Positions 42,322-51,526 of a DNA stretch of 64,000 nucleotides are shown piece by piece. How positions within the stretch are numbered: the stretch's first letter is position 1; each line of letters begins with the position of its first letter. Below the pieces are notes generated by a model, which made no database searches, had not been told where the DNA came from, and saw only the letters and a list, made by a program, of their open reading frames with translations. A program made the position numbers and the translations under genes. This DNA is from Nannocystis punicea (lineage in GTDB: Bacteria > Myxococcota_A > Polyangia > Nannocystales > Nannocystaceae). The stretch is taken from NCBI RefSeq assembly GCF_026965555.1, contig NZ_CP114040.1, positions 10,990,001 to 11,054,000 on the forward strand. The letters run 5' to 3'.

Positions 42322-43236
42322 GTGAGTACCGGAAGATATCGCATTCAGTCGGTGGCCGAGATGACCGGTGTGTCCGCGGCCACACTCCGCGCCTGGGAGC
42401 GGCGCTACGGCCTCCCCGCCCCGCGCCGCTCTTCGTCGGCGTATCGGCTCTACAGCGACCGCGACGTCGAGCGGATCCGCCGCGTGCGTGAGCTGTGCGA
42501 GGCGGGCATGGCGCCGTCCGAGGCCGCGCGCAGCGTGCTGGCGAGCGACGACGAGAGCGCCGTGGCCGCCCGCGTCGAGGCCGACAACGATGAGCTCGCA
42601 GTGCAGCGGATCCTCGAGGCAGTCGACCACTTCGACCCCGACCGCATCGAGGCCGCAGTGAAGAGCTCCCTGTTCCTCGGCCCGGCCGTCACCCTGTTCG
42701 AGCGCGTGTTCAGCCCGGCGCTGGTGCAGATCGGCGAGCGCTGGGCCCAGGGCAGCGTCAGCGTCGCCCAGGAGCACCTGGCCGCCGAGATCCTCGGCAA
42801 CACCATGCGCTTCCTGCTGCGCCTGGTGCAGCCCGAGCGCGCGCGCCGGCAGGTCGTCCTGGCCTGCTTCGCCGACGAGGAGCACACCGGCCCGCTCTAC
42901 GGCGTCGGCCTGCGCCTGGCGACCTGGAGCATCAAGACGATCGTCCTCGGCGCCCGCACCCCGCCCGACGCAGTGCGCCACATGATCGACGAGCTGCGCC
43001 CCGACATCGTCGGCCTGTCCGCCACCGTCACCCCCGCCCCCGATCGCCTGCAAACCCTCCTCGACGGCTACGCCGAGGCCTGCGGCCCGACCCCGTGGAT
43101 CGTCGGCGGCCTCGCCTCCGAAGCCATGCGCGAGCCCCTCGTCGCCCGCGGCGGCCACGTCGCCCCGACCGCCAAGGAGCGCCTCCACGAGCTGATCCAG
43201 AAGCTCTGCCCGCTCGACCCGACCGCCGGCGAGTGA
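42322..43236 (+). CDS. CarH-like B12-dependent MerR-family regulator
   Basis: 304 residues from GTG. N-terminal MerR winged helix (YRIQSVAEMTGVSAATLRAWERRYGLPAPRR, about 6-37), then a four-helix B12-binding cap with the CarH signature W-x9-EH (Trp141, Glu151, His152) and a Rossmann-like cobalamin domain with ExH at 186-188 (DEEHTGPLYG). These features mark adenosylcobalamin photoreceptors that repress in the dark and release DNA in light. No carotenoid gene lies in the window; the divergent DUF2141 gene is the nearest candidate target. An upstream in-frame extension lacks family similarity. Confidence 0.9.
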   Translation: MSTGRYRIQSVAEMTGVSAATLRAWERRYGLPAPRRSSSAYRLYSDRDVERIRRVRELCEAGMAPSEAARSVLASDDESAVAARVEADNDELAVQRILEAVDHFDPDRIEAAVKSSLFLGPAVTLFERVFSPALVQIGERWAQGSVSVAQEHLAAEILGNTMRFLLRLVQPERARRQVVLACFADEEHTGPLYGVGLRLATWSIKTIVLGARTPPDAVRHMIDELRPDIVGLSATVTPAPDRLQTLLDGYAEACGPTPWIVGGLASEAMREPLVARGGHVAPTAKERLHELIQKLCPLDPTAGE

Positions 43237-43240
43237 TCGT

Positions 43241-43316
43241 TCTCCGGGACAACCTCTGTCCTCGAGAGCATGTCCATTGAAACACCTCCAAGAGGACATG
43301 TCCTCGAAGTCATGCC
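43241..43316. repeat. Cluster of dispersed palindromes after the CarH-like gene
   Basis: At least three degenerate copies follow the stop: around GGGACAACCTCTGTCC, CATGTCCATTGAAACACC and GAGGACATGTCCTCGAAGTC. They open a 900-bp gene-free stretch. Confidence 0.65.
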
Positions 43317-43520
43317 ACCGGCGGCTGCTCGACGCTCGCGGCGCTGAACCTGTGCCCTCGTGCCGGAGCTCGCCTCTCGCACGCGCGGACTTGCTGCCGC
43401 CGCTGCTCGTCTCTCGCGCCCGCTGAACCAGCCGACGCTCGTCTCTCGCACTCGCCGACTTGCACGGCCGCGCCGCGCTCATCGCTCTTACTCGCTGAAT
43501 GTGCCGCCGCGCCGTTGTCC

Positions 43521-43725
43521 GTCGCTCGCACTGCTGATCCTGGGCCGCCGCGCCGCTTCCCGTCGCTCGCACTGCTGATCCTGCGCCGCCGCGCCGCTGC
43601 CCGTCGCTCGCACTGCTGATTCTGGGCCGCCGCGCCGCTGCCCGTCGCTCGCACTGCTGATCCTGGGCCGCCGCGCCGCTTCCCGTCGCTCGCACTGCTG
43701 ATCCTGGGCCGCCGCGCTCGCACTG
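43521..43725. repeat. 41-bp tandem repeat in a 900-bp gene-free region
   Basis: Five units start at 43521, 43562, 43603, 43644 and 43685, each opening GTCGCTCGCACTGCTGATCC. Degenerate copies of CTCGCACTCGCTGACCTG continue on both sides from about 43340 to 43935. The 41-base period is not a multiple of three, so the long open frames here are not genes. I see no gene between 43237 and 44137. Confidence 0.9.
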
Positions 43726-44137
43726 CTGATCCTGTGCCGCCGCGCTCGCACTCGCTGACCTGTGCCACCGCTGCTCGTTCTCTCGCGCCCGCTGAACCTG
43801 CCGACGCTCGTCTCTCGCATCGCCGACCTGGGCCGCCCGCGGCTCGTCTCTCGCATCGCCGACCTGGCCGCCCGCGGCTCGTCTCTCGCACTCGCTGACC
43901 TGTACTGCCACGCCGCCTTCGTCGCTCGCCCTCTCCGCCTTCGTCGCTCGCCCTCGCGCCGCTCGCCTCTGCCGGGCCCCGTCGTCTCCTGGCCCCCGCA
44001 CCCGCACGCCGGGAGCCCGCTCGAGTGCATCCTCCGAGTCACCGGCCCTCGCTGGTCGCTGCAGCGCGCAGGCCTCGCGCTCGCGTGCGTGCTGCCCCTT
44101 TGACAACGACGGCGCGGCGCGTCAAAACCGCTCGACG

Positions 44138-44953
44138 ATGTCGCCCCGTCGCTTCGCCCCCGCCCTGTTCGTCGCTCTCGCGCTGGCCTGCACTCGCAGC
44201 GGCGAGAGCACGCCGCCGCCGGTCGACGCACCGCCGTCCGAGCCGCCGGCAGTGGCCGCCGAGATCGCCCCGGAGCCGGCCCCCGAGGCCCCGCCCGAGC
44301 CCGAGCAGCCGCCCGCGCCCACGCTCGACCTCCTCGCCAGCGCCAGCGAAGCGGGCGGCCTCACCACCTTCCTCTCGGCGGTCGAGATCGCCGGCCTGCG
44401 CGAGACCTTGCAGGGCCCCGGCCCCTTCACGATCTTCGCCCCCAGCGACAAGGCGTTCGCCGCCCTGCCCAAGGGTGAGCTCGATCGCCTGCTCAAGAAC
44501 AAGAAGAAGCTCGCCGCCCTGCTGCAGCATCACGTCGTCGCCGGCCCGCCGCTGCCCGGCAAGGCCTACCCCTCGGCAGCCACGCCTGCCCCCGAGCAGG
44601 CCGCTCCCGAGCAGGCCGCCCCCGAGACGCCGGCCCCCGCCTTCAATACCCTGGCCGGCGCCCCGCTGCCGCCCCTGCCCGAGTTGGTCCGCGCCGACAT
44701 CCAGGCCACCAACGGCGTCCTCCACGTGATCGACGTCGTCCTGCCCGCCCCCGGCAAGGCCAAGCCCGCCAAGCCCGCCGCCACCAAGCCCGCCGAGCCC
44801 GCCACCAGGCCCGCCGCCACCAAGCCCGTCGAGCCCGCCAACAAGCCCGCCGAGCCCGCCACCAGGCCCGCCGCCAACAAGCCCGCCGAGCCCGCCAACA
44901 AGCCCGCCGAGCCCGCCACCAAGCCCGCCGCTGCCAAGCCTCCCTCGCCCTGA
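44138..44953 (+). CDS. Fasciclin-domain lipoprotein with KPAEPA repeats
   Basis: 271 residues with lipobox LALAC (Cys18) and a Pro/Glu-rich linker to about 65. One fasciclin (FAS1) domain follows: FTIFAPSDKAFAALPKGELDRLL, LQHHVVAG and the closing ATNGVLHVIDVVLPAP. A Pro/Ala/Glu-rich stretch interrupts the domain around 145-170. The C-terminal 60 residues are repeats of KPAEPA or KPAATKPAEPA. Likely a surface adhesion protein; the charged repeat tail may contact the wall or matrix. Confidence 0.88.
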   Translation: MSPRRFAPALFVALALACTRSGESTPPPVDAPPSEPPAVAAEIAPEPAPEAPPEPEQPPAPTLDLLASASEAGGLTTFLSAVEIAGLRETLQGPGPFTIFAPSDKAFAALPKGELDRLLKNKKKLAALLQHHVVAGPPLPGKAYPSAATPAPEQAAPEQAAPETPAPAFNTLAGAPLPPLPELVRADIQATNGVLHVIDVVLPAPGKAKPAKPAATKPAEPATRPAATKPVEPANKPAEPATRPAANKPAEPANKPAEPATKPAAAKPPSP

Positions 44954-44972
44954 CGCATGGCCTCGGCGCCAT

Positions 44973-45012
44973 GTTCTTTCGGACATGCGCGATTGCACAT
45001 GTCCGAAAGAAC
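44973..45012. repeat. Inverted pair of dispersed palindromes between convergent genes
   Basis: Two copies in opposite orientation form 15-bp perfect arms (GTTCTTTCGGACATG / CATGTCCGAAAGAAC) with a 10-base spacer, 20 bases after the fasciclin stop. A third copy, GACATGCCC-GAAC-GGACATGTC, lies at 45045-45066, just before the convergent transporter's end. Confidence 0.85.
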
Positions 45013-45082
45013 CGCCATCGCTCTCGCTGCGAGCGCCCGGCCAAGACATGCCCGAACGGACATGTCCCCGGCCTCTCTCCAT

Positions 45083-46294
45083 TCACATCACGCTGGCCAG
45101 CTCGGTCTCGCCGCGGCGGACCTTGCCGTGGTGCAGCACCGCCGGCAGCACGCCGATCACGCACAGCACGGCCGCGAGCAGGAAGTGCTGCGCGTAGCCG
45201 AATTCCGCGGCCGAGAAGCCCGACAGCGACGAGCCGATCCCCGTGGCCAGCACCACCACGCTGGCCTGGATCGTGTAGTCCGTGCCGGCGGTGTGCGGGC
45301 GGGACGCGTCCATCATCATCGTGAACAGCGCGGCGGTGGCCATCCCGCTGGCGAAGTGCTCGAACGTGCACAGCGCGTAGAGCACCCAGCCGTCGCGCGC
45401 GCCTGCGGCCGCGATCGCGTACGAGGCGACCGCCAGCGCCTGCACCGCGGCGAACACGAACAGGCAGCGGTAGCGGCCGTAGCTGGCGACGAACGCCCCG
45501 CCGACCATCGCCCCGACCAGGCCGGCGAGGAACCCTGCGGTGCCGGTCAGCCAGCCGATGTCGGCCAGGCCGAGGCCCACGTCGATGAAGAACGGGCGCA
45601 GCATCCCGACCCCGAACGCCTCGCCGAGCTTGAACGCCGCGATCGCCGCCAGCCACGAGCCGACCCCGGGGCGGCGGAAGAACTCGGTGAACGCGGCCAG
45701 CCCCGGGCGCTCGGCCTGCTCCGGCGGCGGCTCGCGGAACGCCGCGATCGGCAGCGTCGTCACCGCGATCGCCCCGGCCATGCACTGGCACACGCGGGCC
45801 CAGCCGAGCCACGGGTACAAGATCAGCAGCACCCCGCCGCACAGGATCATCCCCAGGCGATAGGCCGCGACCTGCACCCCGTTGCCGAGCCCGCGCTCTG
45901 TGGGCGCCAGGATCGTCACCGCCAGGCCGTCGGTGGCGATGTCCTGCGTCGACGCCAGGAAGTTGAGGACCAGCACCCCGAGCAGCATCGCCTGCAGGTC
46001 GACCGTCGGCTCGACCGTCGCCAGCGCCAGCAGCGTGATCACCGTCAGCAGCTGCAGCGGCACGATCCAGCTGCGCCGATGACCGAAGCGAGCGAGCCCG
46101 TGGCGGTCGACCAGCGGCGCCCACGCGAACTTCAGCGCCCACGGCAGCGCCAGCAGCGACGCCAGCCCCACGCCCTCGAGCGACACCCCCTGCTCGCGCA
46201 GCATCGCCGGCAGGAACTGCGAGAAGAACCCGTACGGCATCCCCTGCGCGAGGTACAGCGATGCGAGCAGCGCGAGCTTGCCAGCGGGCGTCAT
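45083..46294 (-). CDS. MFS transporter, AmpG-like
   Basis: 403 residues, about 12 membrane spans. The opening LYLAQGMPYGFFSQFLPAMLREQG and PWALKFAWAPLVDR, with STQDIATDGLAVTIL, match the AmpG/acetyl-CoA-transporter branch of the major facilitator family; AmpG proteins import muropeptides for wall recycling. The start is MTPAGKLALLAS, since 40 codons upstream are Arg-rich and unlike a membrane protein. No recycling enzymes are adjacent, so the substrate is uncertain. Confidence 0.88.
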   Translation of the reverse strand: MTPAGKLALLASLYLAQGMPYGFFSQFLPAMLREQGVSLEGVGLASLLALPWALKFAWAPLVDRHGLARFGHRRSWIVPLQLLTVITLLALATVEPTVDLQAMLLGVLVLNFLASTQDIATDGLAVTILAPTERGLGNGVQVAAYRLGMILCGGVLLILYPWLGWARVCQCMAGAIAVTTLPIAAFREPPPEQAERPGLAAFTEFFRRPGVGSWLAAIAAFKLGEAFGVGMLRPFFIDVGLGLADIGWLTGTAGFLAGLVGAMVGGAFVASYGRYRCLFVFAAVQALAVASYAIAAAGARDGWVLYALCTFEHFASGMATAALFTMMMDASRPHTAGTDYTIQASVVVLATGIGSSLSGFSAAEFGYAQHFLLAAVLCVIGVLPAVLHHGKVRRGETELASVM

Positions 46295-46419
46295 CGACCC
46301 GCGCACGATAGCGCACCGCGCCCGCCGCCGCACGCGCCCTCGCTCGCCGCCCGCAATTGTCGGCCCGCTCGCGACACGCGCATCACGGTGCGTCCGCGAC
46401 TTCGCAGCGTCCAAATGTC

Positions 46420-46438
46420 ACCTGTCTCTTCGGTCATC
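46420..46438. repeat. Dispersed palindrome upstream of the FG-GAP lipoprotein
   Basis: ACCTGTCTCTTCGGTCATC, 42 bases before the lipoprotein ATG. Confidence 0.6.
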
Positions 46439-46479
46439 TCCGCTTGACGCTCGCGCGCGCCCGGGCGTAGCGTCCTCCG

Positions 46480-48963
46480 ATGAGACGCGCCTACACCTTG
46501 CCCTGCACGCTCGTCCTCGCGCTCGCCGGCTGCGGCGACAGCGGGCGCCCGGCCGACGACGGCACCGCCACGCTCCCGACCTCGACGACGCCGGGCCTCA
46601 CCGAGCCGACCGGCACCACCGACGCCCCGACCGGCACCACCACCGCGCCGACCACCGGCGAGCCGACCACGAGCACCACCACCGGCGGCCAGGGCACCGG
46701 CGAGGCGGGCGAGCAGTGTGGCGTCAGCGCGGAGTGCAAGCCCGGCCTCGTGTGCGCCGGCGGCGAGTGTGCGCCGACCGACGGCGAGTGTCAGACCGAC
46801 GACGACTGCTCCGGCGACTCCTACTGTTGCGCCGACAACTGCCTCCCCGTCGGCGAGAGCCCCGCCGTGTGCATCCCCTACGGCTTCGATCCGAACCAGT
46901 GGAGCAACGACGAGTGCGTCGGCGACGTCACCATCGGCCTGTTCGAGCCGGCAGTGCAGTGCGAGTGGACCGCCCCGCCCGACGGCGACCCGTACCCCAA
47001 TCACAAGTCGGTGCTCACCACCCCGCTCATCTTCGACCTCCCGCACGGCGCCAACGTCGAGTTCCCGCAGGCCGAGATCGTCATCGTCACCTACAACTAC
47101 ACCGACGGCGGCGAGCCGGCCGGCTGGGGCTCCGACCCCAACTACTACGGCGTCATCCGCGTCCTCGACGGGACCACCTGCGAGCTCATCGAGTCGATCG
47201 ACGACCCGGCCAACCGCATCATCGCCGCCAGCCCGCCGGCCATCGGCGACATCGACGGCGACGGCCTGGCCGAGATCGTCACCCACCGCGCAGTGTCCGG
47301 CACGATCGCCTTCGGCTGGGACGTCGCGCAGAAGAAGTACGTCACCAAGTGGGTCGCCACCGACACCAACTACAGCATGACCGTCCGCTGGGACGGCCCC
47401 TCGCTGCACGACCTCGACGACGACGGCGTCGCCGAGGTCATCACCGGCAGCGAGGTCTATGACGGCGCCACCGGCACCCGCCTCAACCCGGGCCAGACGA
47501 TCGCCGGCGCCGGCTCGCACCGCTTCTCCGTGATCGGCGACCTCGACCAGGACGGCGCCGCCGAGCTGATCGGCGCCGGCGTGTGGCGCTGGAACGTCGG
47601 CACCAACACGTGGGAGATGGCCTGGCCGGGCGACCCCGACGGCGGCCAGCACTACGGCTTCGCCGACTTCGGCACCCCCGGCGCCGACCCGGCCAGCTTC
47701 AACGCCACCGCGCTCGACGGCCGCGCCGAGATCGTCAGCGTCACCGGCGGCGTGGTCGAGCTCTACACCCTCGAGGGCCAGCTGATCTTCACCGCCACCA
47801 CCGACCTCGGCAGCGGCGGCCCGCCGACCATCGGCGACTTCGACAACGACGGCTACCCGGAGATCGCCAGCGCCGGCGGCAAGGCCTTCAGCATCTACGA
47901 CCTCGACTGCAAGGACGTGATGGCGCCCGGCTGCGTGGCCCCGTGGATCCGCTGGTCGCAGCCGTCGCAGGACGCCTCGTCGCAGAACACCGGCTCGTCG
48001 ATCTTCGACTTCGAGGGCGACGGCGCCGCCGAGGCCGTCTACGCCGACGAGTGCTTCCTCCGCGTCTACGAGGGCGCCACCGGCGAGGTCCTCTACTCGA
48101 CCTTCCGCACCTCGTGCACCTGGTACGAGAACCCCGTGGTCGGCGACCCGGACTACGACCAGAACACCGAGATCCTGGTCGGCTCGAACGACAACTGCGG
48201 CGTCGTCTGCCCCGACATCGACCCGATCCACCGCGGCCTGCGCTGCGAGACCGGCGAGGAGTGCGGCGAGCCGTTCATCTGCGACGCCGGCTTCTGCCGC
48301 TGCAGCGACAACACCCAGTGCGTCGCCGGCCACGCCTGCACCGAGCCGCTGGCCGGCACCCCGGGCGCCGGCAACGTGTGCCGCGCGGTCCACCCGCCGG
48401 GCGTCGGCCTCACCGGACTGCGTGTCCTTCGGGACAGGCTCGACCGCTGGGCCTCCTCGCGCCCGCTGTGGAACCAGCACGCCTACTCGGTCACCAACGT
48501 CGACGACGACGGCGGCATCCCGGCCATCTCGCAGTGGCCGGCCAACTTCCTCCAGCCCGACCTCAACAACTACCGCCAGAACCGCCAGGGCGACACCCCG
48601 CCGGCCGCGCTGCCCGACATCACCGGCAAGCTGGGCGACCAGAGCTGCATGGGCAAGGACGGCAAGGTGGTCCTGACGAGCACAGTCTGCAACCGCGGCA
48701 AGAAGGCCGTGGGCGCCAACCTGCCTGCGACCTTCTACCTCGGAGATCCAGCCGACGGCATGGTCCTGTGCGTGGCCTACACCTCGGAGCCGGTGCCGGT
48801 CGAGGAGTGCCGCGACGTCTCGTGCACCATCGACGACACCGTCAACGGCACCGTCACCGTGGTCGTCGACGACGACGGCCAGGGCGGCGAGTTCGCCCTC
48901 GAGTGCTTCGAGAACAACAACAGCGACGCCATCCAGATCAAGGACTGCAGCCCGATCGGCTGA
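46480..48963 (+). CDS. FG-GAP/VCBS-repeat lipoprotein
   Basis: 827 residues. Lipobox ALAGC (Cys18), Thr/Pro/Gly linker to about 75, Cys-rich region (about 80-140: CGVSAECKPGLVC, CQTDDDCSGDSYCC), then a beta-propeller of FG-GAP repeats with calcium-type loops (IGDIDGDGLAEI, LHDLDDDGVAEV, IGDLDQDGAAEL, IGDFDNDGYPEI, DFEGDGAAEA). A second Cys cluster (about 590-635) precedes a C-terminal Ig-like part. Typical large surface protein of Nannocystaceae. A dispersed palindrome with a TTCG loop is translated near residue 648 (LRVLRDRLD). Confidence 0.88.
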   Translation: MRRAYTLPCTLVLALAGCGDSGRPADDGTATLPTSTTPGLTEPTGTTDAPTGTTTAPTTGEPTTSTTTGGQGTGEAGEQCGVSAECKPGLVCAGGECAPTDGECQTDDDCSGDSYCCADNCLPVGESPAVCIPYGFDPNQWSNDECVGDVTIGLFEPAVQCEWTAPPDGDPYPNHKSVLTTPLIFDLPHGANVEFPQAEIVIVTYNYTDGGEPAGWGSDPNYYGVIRVLDGTTCELIESIDDPANRIIAASPPAIGDIDGDGLAEIVTHRAVSGTIAFGWDVAQKKYVTKWVATDTNYSMTVRWDGPSLHDLDDDGVAEVITGSEVYDGATGTRLNPGQTIAGAGSHRFSVIGDLDQDGAAELIGAGVWRWNVGTNTWEMAWPGDPDGGQHYGFADFGTPGADPASFNATALDGRAEIVSVTGGVVELYTLEGQLIFTATTDLGSGGPPTIGDFDNDGYPEIASAGGKAFSIYDLDCKDVMAPGCVAPWIRWSQPSQDASSQNTGSSIFDFEGDGAAEAVYADECFLRVYEGATGEVLYSTFRTSCTWYENPVVGDPDYDQNTEILVGSNDNCGVVCPDIDPIHRGLRCETGEECGEPFICDAGFCRCSDNTQCVAGHACTEPLAGTPGAGNVCRAVHPPGVGLTGLRVLRDRLDRWASSRPLWNQHAYSVTNVDDDGGIPAISQWPANFLQPDLNNYRQNRQGDTPPAALPDITGKLGDQSCMGKDGKVVLTSTVCNRGKKAVGANLPATFYLGDPADGMVLCVAYTSEPVPVEECRDVSCTIDDTVNGTVTVVVDDDGQGGEFALECFENNNSDAIQIKDCSPIG
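48421..48438. repeat. Dispersed palindrome translated in the FG-GAP protein
   Basis: CGTGTCC-TTCG-GGACAGG encodes RVLRDR in frame; UUCG-type loop. Confidence 0.7.
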
Positions 48964-49047
48964 GCGCCGCCGCCCGGTGAAAAATCGCGCTCGTCGAGCG
49001 CCTGCACCGCCCTGGGCAGGCCCGCGGCGAGCGCCTAAACTCGCCGC

Positions 49048-50079
49048 GTGCTGCCCCCTGTCTCGCGGCCCGCCGCCGCGCTGCCTCTGCTCCTGCTCTC
49101 GGCCTGCTTCAACCCGACCGGCGCCACCTCGACCGGTTCGACCGACCCGGGCACCACCAGCGACAGCGAGGGCAGCACCGCTCCGTCCGCGACGTCGACG
49201 TCGACGTCGACCGGCAACACCACGCCGCCGACCACGCTGCCGTCGCAGACCGACCCGACCACCGAGCCGGTCACCACCACCGAGCCGGTCACCACGACCG
49301 CACCGCCGCCCGGCTGCGGCGACGGCAACGTCGATGACGGCGAAGAGTGCGACGACGGCAACACCGACAACACCGACGACTGCCTCGACAGCTGCACGAA
49401 CGCCTTCTGCGGCGACGGCTTCGTCCACGCCGAGCTCGAGACCTGCGACGCCGGCCTCGACAACGCCGACGACGCCACCTGCACCCTCGATTGTCGCCCC
49501 GCCGAGTGCGGCGACGGCAAGCTCTGCCCCGCGTGCGACGAAGAGTGCGACGGCGCCAAGGGGTGCAACGGCGCGTGCAAGTTCTCCGAGCGCTACGTGT
49601 TCGTCACCAGCGGGACCTTCCAGGGCACCCTGCTCGGCGGCCTGTCCGGCGCCGACGACCAGTGCACCAACGCCGCCGCGACCGCGGACCTGCTGACCGG
49701 GCGCAAGTTCGTCGCCTGGCTGAGCACCAGCACCGTCGACGCCAGGGACCGCATCGGCGCCGCGGAAGTCCCGTTCAAGCGCACCGACGGCATGCAGATC
49801 GCCGCCCACAAGAAGGACTTCCTCGACATCGTGTCGCCGATGCAGGTCAAGATCAACCTCGACGCGAAGGGCGAGCTGGTGGCGGGCGAGGCGATGGCGT
49901 GGACCGGCACCCTCGCCGACGGCCAGAAGACCGACCCCAGCTCGATGTGCGGCGACTGGATCGCCGACGGCAACGGCCGCAAGGGCACCATCACCGCCAC
50001 CGACTACCGCTGGACCGACGACGGCACCGTCGCCTGCCAGATGTACGCCCACCTCTACTGCGTCCAGACCGGCTTGTAG
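49048..50079 (+). CDS. DUF4215/DUF1554-type lipoprotein
   Basis: 343 residues from GTG with lipobox LLSAC (Cys20). Thr-rich linker (about 25-88), then Cys-rich DUF4215 repeats (CGDGNVDDGEECDDGNTDNTDDC, CGDGFVHAELETCD) typical of myxobacterial surface proteins. The C-terminal about 150 residues (RYVFVTSGTFQGTLLGG, DDQCTNAA, FVAWLSTS, YAHLYCVQT) resemble the DUF1554 lectin-like domain. Probably cell-surface carbohydrate or matrix binding. It follows the FG-GAP gene and ends in front of a perfect hairpin. Confidence 0.87.
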   Translation: MLPPVSRPAAALPLLLLSACFNPTGATSTGSTDPGTTSDSEGSTAPSATSTSTSTGNTTPPTTLPSQTDPTTEPVTTTEPVTTTAPPPGCGDGNVDDGEECDDGNTDNTDDCLDSCTNAFCGDGFVHAELETCDAGLDNADDATCTLDCRPAECGDGKLCPACDEECDGAKGCNGACKFSERYVFVTSGTFQGTLLGGLSGADDQCTNAAATADLLTGRKFVAWLSTSTVDARDRIGAAEVPFKRTDGMQIAAHKKDFLDIVSPMQVKINLDAKGELVAGEAMAWTGTLADGQKTDPSSMCGDWIADGNGRKGTITATDYRWTDDGTVACQMYAHLYCVQTGL

Positions 50080-50100
50080 CGCCCGACTCGAAACTGCTCA

Positions 50101-50130
50101 AGAGGACATGTGCGAAGGCACATGTCCTCT
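50101..50130. terminator. Perfect palindromic hairpin between convergent genes
   Basis: 13-bp perfect arms AGAGGACATGTGC and GCACATGTCCTCT around GAAG. A member of the dispersed family, 21 bases after one stop and 14 before the other, so placed to end transcription from both sides. No T-tract. Confidence 0.6.
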
Positions 50131-50143
50131 CGTGCGTCCAGAG

Positions 50144-51526
50144 TCACGGCTTCTCGGGGTGGAGCTTGGCGCAGCGGGCCACCGCGGCGGCGTCGACCTT
50201 GGGCAGCGTGACCGCCGGCGGCGTCGCGTGCGGCGGGGCGGAGAAGTCGAACATGTCCCACGGCGCCAGCGCGTTGGCGTCGCGGGCGGTCAGCGCCGGC
50301 AGGACGAAGCGGGCCTCGATGAAGCGGAGGATCGACGTGTGGTCGTAGACCTCGTGGCCGACGTAGTGCTTCTTCGCATAGGGCGACACGACGATGAACG
50401 GCACGCGCGGCCCGAGGCGGTCGAAGCGGCCCGACTGGTCGTGCGGCTGCAGCTCCGGCGTGTGCGCGTCGGGCGGGCAGGCGGCCGGCGGCGGCACGTG
50501 GTCGAACAGCCCGCCGTGCTCGTCGTAGGCGAAGAACAGCGCCGAGCGCGGCCAGTTCGGGCTCTTCAGCAGCGCATCGATTACCTGGGCCGAGAACAGC
50601 TGCCCGAGCTGCGAGACCGACGGCGGGTGCTCCCACGTCGCCTTCGACTCCGGCGCGTCGAACGTCGCGTTGACGAACGACACCGCCGGCAGCTGGCCCG
50701 CCTTCGCGTCGGCGAAGTACTGCGAGATCGGGTGCCGCTGCGTCCTCGAGTCGGGCAGCATCCCCGTCAAGAAGTCGCCGAGGCCGCCCTCGTCGCTGAA
50801 GTACACCCGGTAGCTGACGCCGCGGGTCGTCAGGTGATCGAAGATCGTCGCGTCCGGCTTGAAGTTGACGTTGACCGTGCGACCGTACGACGAGCCCGCG
50901 TAGAGGTACATCCGGTTGGGCCAGGTCGGCCCCGGCACCGAGCTGAAGTAGTGGTCGCCGAGCGCGAACTCGTTGGCCAGCCAGTAGTAAAACGGCAGGT
51001 CGGGCTCGTCGTAGTAGCCCATCGCCCGCTCGCCCCGCAGGGTCACGTCGATGACGTCGTCGCCCTTGCCCTCGTTGGTGCTGACGAACCCGTCCATCTT
51101 GCCGCCGCCGATCTGCTCGTGCACCGCGTCCCACGAGTGATTGGTGTTGCCGAAGCAGGGCTGCGTCTGGTGGTAGATCGCCACCGGCGCCCCCTCGGGC
51201 CCGGGGTTCGAGAAGTTCACCGGCGCCACCTCGGCCTCCGGTTGCCCGCGCACCGGCAGCATCTGAAAGTAGTGATCGAACGAGCGGTTCTCCTGCATGA
51301 GCACGACGATGTGATCGATGGGGATCTGCTCGCCGTTCGGGTACGACTTGCCCTGCGTCTCCGCGGGCAAGGCTCCCACCTCGTACTTGCAGCTGCTGCG
51401 GCCCTCGGCCGCGTCCGCGTCGCTCGGCGGCTTCACCTTCCGGTCCCAGTCCGCCTCCTGCTCGCCCGCTCCCGGGGCGCACGCCGTCATCAACACCAGC
51501 GCTCCGATACCTGCTCGTCGTGCCAT
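50144..51526 (-). CDS. Phosphoesterase (phospholipase C/acid phosphatase family) lipoprotein
   Basis: 460 residues from MARRAGIG with AGAGGAG seven bases upstream. Lipobox MTAC (Cys16). The phosphoesterase family signature IDHIVVLMQENRSFDHYF (about 72-90) and later FFAYDEHGGLFDHVPPP and VSPYAKKHYVGHEVYDHTSILRFIE are intact. Such enzymes cleave phospholipid head groups or phosphomonoesters at the cell surface. Members of this family are often secreted in myxobacteria and may aid prey lysis, which is inference here. Confidence 0.92.
   Translation of the reverse strand: MARRAGIGALVLMTACAPGAGEQEADWDRKVKPPSDADAAEGRSSCKYEVGALPAETQGKSYPNGEQIPIDHIVVLMQENRSFDHYFQMLPVRGQPEAEVAPVNFSNPGPEGAPVAIYHQTQPCFGNTNHSWDAVHEQIGGGKMDGFVSTNEGKGDDVIDVTLRGERAMGYYDEPDLPFYYWLANEFALGDHYFSSVPGPTWPNRMYLYAGSSYGRTVNVNFKPDATIFDHLTTRGVSYRVYFSDEGGLGDFLTGMLPDSRTQRHPISQYFADAKAGQLPAVSFVNATFDAPESKATWEHPPSVSQLGQLFSAQVIDALLKSPNWPRSALFFAYDEHGGLFDHVPPPAACPPDAHTPELQPHDQSGRFDRLGPRVPFIVVSPYAKKHYVGHEVYDHTSILRFIEARFVLPALTARDANALAPWDMFDFSAPPHATPPAVTLPKVDAAAVARCAKLHPEKP

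Noticed and set aside
43521..43725. CRISPR array
   Set aside because: The 41-bp units abut without unique spacers and no cas gene is present.
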